Shown here piece by piece: positions 6,701 to 8,933 of a DNA stretch of 8,933 nt. Positions within the stretch are counted from its first letter, which is position 1; every line of letters starts with the position of its first letter. A model generated the notes under the pieces. That model searched no databases. It had not been told where the DNA came from and saw only the letters and a list, made by a program, of their open reading frames with translations. A program made the translations under genes and the position numbers. This DNA comes from Gemmatimonadota bacterium (GTDB lineage: Bacteria; Gemmatimonadota; Gemmatimonadetes; Gemmatimonadales; GWC2-71-9): positions 1 to 8,933 of the forward strand of contig JAEHDT010000302.1 in assembly GCA_016880225.1 (NCBI GenBank), given 5' to 3'.

Positions 6701-6949
6701 GCGCGCGAGGACGCGTTCCGGAACCCCATGCAGCTGTACGGCCGGCTGGCGGCGCTCCAGTCGGACGTCTCGGAAAGCGGCGCCGACTTCGCGCCCACGG
6801 CGCAGCAGCTCGCCGTACACGAGCTGCTGGTGCAGCGGCTCGGCGACACCGCAGCCCGGTTCGCCGAGGTGGTGAACACGGCGCTCCCGGCGTTTGCCGC
6901 CGAGCTTCGCAAGGTGCCTCTGAAGGACGCGATCTGGACCGGACCGTGA
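3722..6949 (+). CDS. Large exported Asp-box (BNR/VPS10-type) beta-propeller protein
   Basis: A 1075-residue secreted protein of the family often named 'glycosyl hydrolase' or VPS10/sortilin-like; no enzyme activity is established from the sequence. The chosen ATG starts a clear signal peptide with probable cleavage 'ARA|QQ' after residue 22. The frame is open 48 codons further up, but those residues lack protein-like features and would bury the signal. There is no evident Shine-Dalgarno. Ten Asp-box repeats (S/T-x-D-x-G-x-x-W type) have their Asp near residues 72, 127, 178, 236, 287, 333, 519, 585, 640 and 686; nine keep the Trp. They mark blade hairpins of two propellers or one large one, with a box-free stretch at about 340-510. 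After about 720 the propeller ends. A strand-rich section with 'LNRVWWDLRY' (about 833-842) looks like a FlgD/Ig-type domain, and residues about 910-1070 are helical. Divergent from R2lox, convergent with pilC. Role possibly extracellular glycan or protein binding or turnover. Confidence 0.85.
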   Translation: MIRARTALALLTLAAGTATARAQQVDTTLWARLRFRFIGPEGNRATAVAGEPGNRLVAYVGAASGGIWKTEDGGVHWRAVFDSEPSQAIGALAVAPAAHNVVWAGTGETFFIRSTTALGDGVYRSTDGGRSWRRMGLDATGRIARIVIHPTNPDVVLVCALGRAYGPAQDRGVYRTADGGRSWTRVLFVDPNTGCSDLAMDPGDPNTLFAGMWQFEVKTWRLQSGGPGSGLWASRDGGVTWQRLSGHGLPDAKHPVGKIAVAVAQSNPNTVYALIEDQDPVLYRSGDRGNTWRLVSRDHNMAERAPYYVRFAVAPDDEERLYFVSVRFSMSRDGGRTLARSDYRGGGDNHDIWIDPLDPDRFMVAHDGGASITLNRGATFMRVVLPIAQLYHAHTDTRVPYNVYTNRQDGTSYRMPSRSLSGGITEGQWGHVGGCESGFAVPDTVTNTTVWSGCYDGGLEVYDVRTDHARNVRVWPEAGYGWRPADMKYRWNWTFPIAVSPHDHTRVYAGSQFVHVTTDGGASWKVISPDLTRNDTTHQQSSGGVTTDNLMTFDGATLFALAESPVQAGVIWAGSNDGLVHVTRDGGASWADVTGDIPKLPPWGKISNIEPSHFDAGTAYMAVDLHELDDLDPYIFKTTDFGRSWKRISDALPRGPLAFVHVVSEDPARRGMLYAGTENGLYVTLDDGARWLPLQINLPHAPVSWVTVQPHFRDLVVATYGRGAWILDDVSPLEQLAGAGAGAATLFPPRAAYRFRAQQGVASAPNSAVQADSVPDGGALTYYLPSALADTTTPADSAHRPRPAQLVILGAQGDTVRVLQGERKPGLNRVWWDLRYTAPAVPKLRAPPPDKAWVRVGPDGTRPLVTWDLDLSLRGPLVPPGAYTVRLTLGDTAAAAAQTLIVLKDPNTAASDADVRAQARLGLAIRAAQDSVARMINRLEWVRRQLGDLTAQLRGDSAVAGDAGAKRLATLADSLGARALGVEAALFDVHLTGAREDAFRNPMQLYGRLAALQSDVSESGADFAPTAQQLAVHELLVQRLGDTAARFAEVVNTALPAFAAELRKVPLKDAIWTGP

Positions 6950-6968
6950 CGGCCCGGACCTGTTGGTT

Positions 6969-6988
6969 CCCGACCCTCACGGGTCGGG
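6969..6988. terminator. Short hairpin between convergent propeller and pilC genes
   Basis: CCCGACCC (6969-6976) and GGGTCGGG (6981-6988) form a perfect 8-base stem with a 4-base loop. It begins 20 bases after the plus-strand stop and ends one base before the pilC stop. Neither side has a T tract, so it may be a weak bidirectional terminator or a 3'-end-protecting hairpin. Confidence 0.45.
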
Positions 6989-6989
6989 C

Positions 6990-8195
6990 TTACTGCACCG
7001 CGTTCACCATGTCGAAGATCGGGAGGTACATGGCGACGACCATGCCGCCCACGATCACGCCGAGCACCACGATCATGATCGGCTCCATGAGCGACAGCAG
7101 CGCGCTCACCGCGGCGTCCACTTCGTCGTCGTAGAAGTCGGCGATCTTCGAGAGCATCTCGTCCATCCCGCCGGTCTGCTCGCCCACCGAGATCATCGAG
7201 ATCACCATCGGCGGGAACACCTTCGATTTGGCGAGCGGCGCGGAGATCGTCTCGCCGCCGGCGATCGAGGCGCGCGATTCCATCACGGCGTTGTGAATCA
7301 CCATGTTGCCGGCGGTGCGGGCCGTGATCTCCAGGCCGTCGAGGATGGAGACGCCCGAGGAAATCAGTGTGCCGAGGGTGCGCGTGAAGCGCGACACCGC
7401 CGCCTTGCGGAGCACGTCGCCCAGCACCGGCATCTTGAGGAGCAGGGTGTCGATCTGGAGCCGCCCGGGCGCGGTCTTGTAGTAGCGGTTCACGGCGAAC
7501 ACGGCCGCGGCGATGGCGCCGGCGATCAGCCACCAGTATTCCTTGAGCATGTGGCTCGCGCCGATCACGATGCGGGTGGGAAGCGGCAGCTGCAGGTTGA
7601 CGGACGCGAACATGTTCTGGAAGGTGGGGATCACGAAGATGAGCAGGACGGTCACGGCGATGACGGCCACCGACAGAATCACGGCGGGGTAGATCATCGC
7701 GCCCTTCACCTTACGGACGATCGCGTCGTTCTTCTCGAGGAACTCGGCGAGCCGGACGAGAATCGTATCGAGGATACCGCCCGCTTCGCCCGCCGCCACC
7801 ATGTTCACGTACAGATCGCTGAACGCCTTGGGGTGCTTGCGCAGCGCGTCGGCGAGCGTCTGGCCGCTTTCCACGTCGTACACGACCTGCCGCGTGACGT
7901 CGGCGAGGACCTTGTTCTCGGTCTGCTGCGCCAGGATGTCGAGGGCCTGCACCAGCGGCAGGCCGGCATTGATCATCGTGGCGAACTGGCGCGTGAACAC
8001 GACCACGTCGCGTGTCTTGACGCCGCTGCCGAACTTGAGGCTGAGCTTGAACTCCTTGGGCGCCGCCCGGACCTGCACCACGACCAGGCGGTTCTTGCGC
8101 AAGTGCGCGATGACGTCGTCGCGGCTCGGCAGGTCGATCTTGTCGTTGACCAGCTCGCCCTTGAGCGTACGGGCGGTGTATTGGAATAGCGGCAT
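6990..8195 (-). CDS. pilC: Type IV pilus inner-membrane platform protein PilC
   Basis: A full-length 401-residue protein of the GspF/PilC family. It forms the inner-membrane platform on which the PilB and PilT ATPases act to extend and retract the pilus. The N-terminal 'MPLFQYTART' and the following 'LRKNRLVVVQV' are typical of PilC. Two T2SSF repeats are visible (about 65-190 and 268-391), each with the helical 'FTRQFATMINAGLPL' or 'FTRTLGTLISSGVSI' start and a Gly-rich 'GEAGG' or 'GEQTGG' turn. Membrane segments lie at about 168-190, 222-236 and 371-391, the last ending in 'LPIFDMVNAV', the usual PilC C-terminus. The start is certain: GGAGGGAG (8202-8209) lies 6 bases upstream. It follows pilT by 20 bases on the same strand, so the two form an operon. 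After its stop comes a hairpin and then an opposite-strand gene, so the operon appears to end here rather than continue to pilS. Confidence 0.97.
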   Translation of the reverse strand: MPLFQYTARTLKGELVNDKIDLPSRDDVIAHLRKNRLVVVQVRAAPKEFKLSLKFGSGVKTRDVVVFTRQFATMINAGLPLVQALDILAQQTENKVLADVTRQVVYDVESGQTLADALRKHPKAFSDLYVNMVAAGEAGGILDTILVRLAEFLEKNDAIVRKVKGAMIYPAVILSVAVIAVTVLLIFVIPTFQNMFASVNLQLPLPTRIVIGASHMLKEYWWLIAGAIAAAVFAVNRYYKTAPGRLQIDTLLLKMPVLGDVLRKAAVSRFTRTLGTLISSGVSILDGLEITARTAGNMVIHNAVMESRASIAGGETISAPLAKSKVFPPMVISMISVGEQTGGMDEMLSKIADFYDDEVDAAVSALLSLMEPIMIVVLGVIVGGMVVAMYLPIFDMVNAVQ

Positions 8196-8201
8196 GGCTC
8201 A

Positions 8202-8209
8202 CTCCCTCC
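8202..8209 (-). promoter_or_regulatory. Shine-Dalgarno of pilC in the pilT-pilC gap
   Basis: GGAGGGAG on the minus strand, 6 bases before the pilC ATG. The 20-base gap between the genes has no terminator or promoter, which supports co-transcription. Confidence 0.7.
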
Positions 8210-8215
8210 GGGCGC

Positions 8216-8933
8216 CTAGCGGCGGGCCGCGACCTTACCCGCGCCCGGCTGCGGCGCGGCGGTCGGCGACAGTACGTCCTTCTCGTCCAGCGGCTGCTCG
8301 CCGATCATGCGCAGGAACTCGTTGGGCGTGGACGTAACGCGCAGGCATTCGTCCTTCGTGACCTCGCGTCCCACGTACAGCTGGTACAGCGCGTCGTTCA
8401 GGGTCTGCATCCCGTGCTTCTTGCCCGCCTGCATCATGGACGGGATCTGCTCGATCTTCTCGTCGCGGATCAGCGCGCGCACCGCGGGAGTCATGATCAG
8501 GATTTCGCACGCCATGACGCGCCCGCGCCCCTTGGCCTTCTGCAAGAGCGTCTGTGTGATGATCCCCTCCAGCACGAACGACAACTGGGCGCGCACCTGG
8601 GCCTGCTGGTGCGACGGAAACACGTCGATGATGCGGTTGATGCTCTCCATCGCCGAGTTGGTGTGCAGCGTCGCGAACGCGAGGTGTCCCGTCTCCGCGA
8701 TGGTCAACGCGGCGGCGATCGTCTCGAGGTCGCGCATCTCGCCCACCAGCACGACGTCGGGGTCCTGCCGCAGGGCGTACTTGAGCGCCGCCGCGAAGCT
8801 GTTCGTGTCGGTCCCGATCTCGCGCTGGTTCACGATGCAGCTCTGATGGCGGTGGATGAACTCGATCGGGTCCTCCACCGTGATGATGTGGCCCTTCAGC
8901 TCCTTGTTGATCTTGTCGATCATCGCGGCCAGC
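8216..8933 (-). CDS. pilT: Type IV pilus retraction ATPase PilT, C-terminal part (cut by window edge)
   Basis: 238 residues are visible; the frame continues past the right edge (codons for L-A-A precede the Met at 8923), so the internal Met is not the start. Walker A and the N-terminal domain lie outside. Counting from that Met, the Asp box 'TVEDPIEF' is at 15-22, Walker B 'DVVLVGEMRD' at 56-65 with the catalytic Glu at 62, and the His box 'GHLAFATLHT' at 79-88. 'AVRALIRDEKIEQIPSMMQ' (147-165) followed by 'GKKHGMQT' (167-174) is the PilT signature that separates it from PilB. The protein is a cytoplasmic hexameric ATPase that depolymerises pili and drives twitching motility. The tail after about 210 is Pro/Ala-rich and slightly longer than the minimal PilT. 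It lies 20 bases upstream of pilC in one operon; pilB would be expected beyond the right edge. Confidence 0.96.
   Translation of the reverse strand, partial: LAAMIDKINKELKGHIITVEDPIEFIHRHQSCIVNQREIGTDTNSFAAALKYALRQDPDVVLVGEMRDLETIAAALTIAETGHLAFATLHTNSAMESINRIIDVFPSHQQAQVRAQLSFVLEGIITQTLLQKAKGRGRVMACEILIMTPAVRALIRDEKIEQIPSMMQAGKKHGMQTLNDALYQLYVGREVTKDECLRVTSTPNEFLRMIGEQPLDEKDVLSPTAAPQPGAGKVAARR

Noticed and set aside
6963..8189. 408-codon plus-strand frame opposite pilC
   Set aside because: His/Asp/Arg-rich shadow of a clear PilC gene.
1..8933. CRISPR, tRNA, rRNA, insertion sequence, toxin-antitoxin or defence system
   Set aside because: No regular spaced repeats, tRNA-like folds, transposase motifs or paired small genes were seen; the JAMM protein is exported and not next to ubiquitin-like or E1/E2-like genes, so a bacterial ubiquitin-like defence operon is not supported.

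Overview
The window is high-GC bacterial chromosome with dense, well-separated genes. The gene content suggests Gemmatimonadota or a similar high-GC soil phylum: type IV pilus genes, a very long secreted Asp-box propeller protein, a small secreted protein with a DUF4384-like pattern, and promoters placed so close to the start codon that the messages look leaderless. The phylum is an inference from style and content; there is no rRNA or other marker here.

Layout from left to right: (1) 1-822, minus strand, the N-terminal 274 codons of a PilS-like membrane sensor kinase, cut by the window edge. (2) 823-1002, a non-coding gap with a strong stem-loop terminator for the next gene and the likely pilS promoter. 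(3) 1003-1701, minus strand, a small exported probable lipoprotein. (4) 1702-1806, a divergent promoter region with overlapping -10 elements and an inverted repeat. (5) 1807-2427, plus strand, an exported protein with a diverged JAMM metalloprotease-like motif. (6) 2452-3618, minus strand, an R2-like ligand-binding oxidase (R2lox) with all six metal ligands, an unusual residue at the cross-link position and an extra C-terminal domain. (7) 3722-6949, plus strand, a 1075-residue exported multi-Asp-box (BNR/VPS10-type) propeller protein. (8) 6990-8195, minus strand, PilC. (9) 8216-8933, minus strand, the C-terminal two thirds of PilT, cut by the right edge.

PilT (retraction ATPase) and PilC (inner-membrane platform) are a tight pair with a 20-base gap and are surely co-transcribed. 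In many bacteria pilT-pilC is followed directly by pilS-pilR. Here the same order and strand are kept, but four genes of alternating orientation (about 6.2 kb) lie between pilC and the PilS-like gene. Those four genes form two divergent pairs, and JAMM and R2lox converge. I see no transposase, integrase, tRNA, rRNA or CRISPR array.

The most unusual items are the R2lox variant (Val to Met at the ether cross-link site, plus an unrecognised C-terminal domain of about 95 residues), the secreted JAMM-like protein, and a shared promoter-like architecture in front of these two convergent genes. I do not see firm evidence for a complete new multi-gene system.
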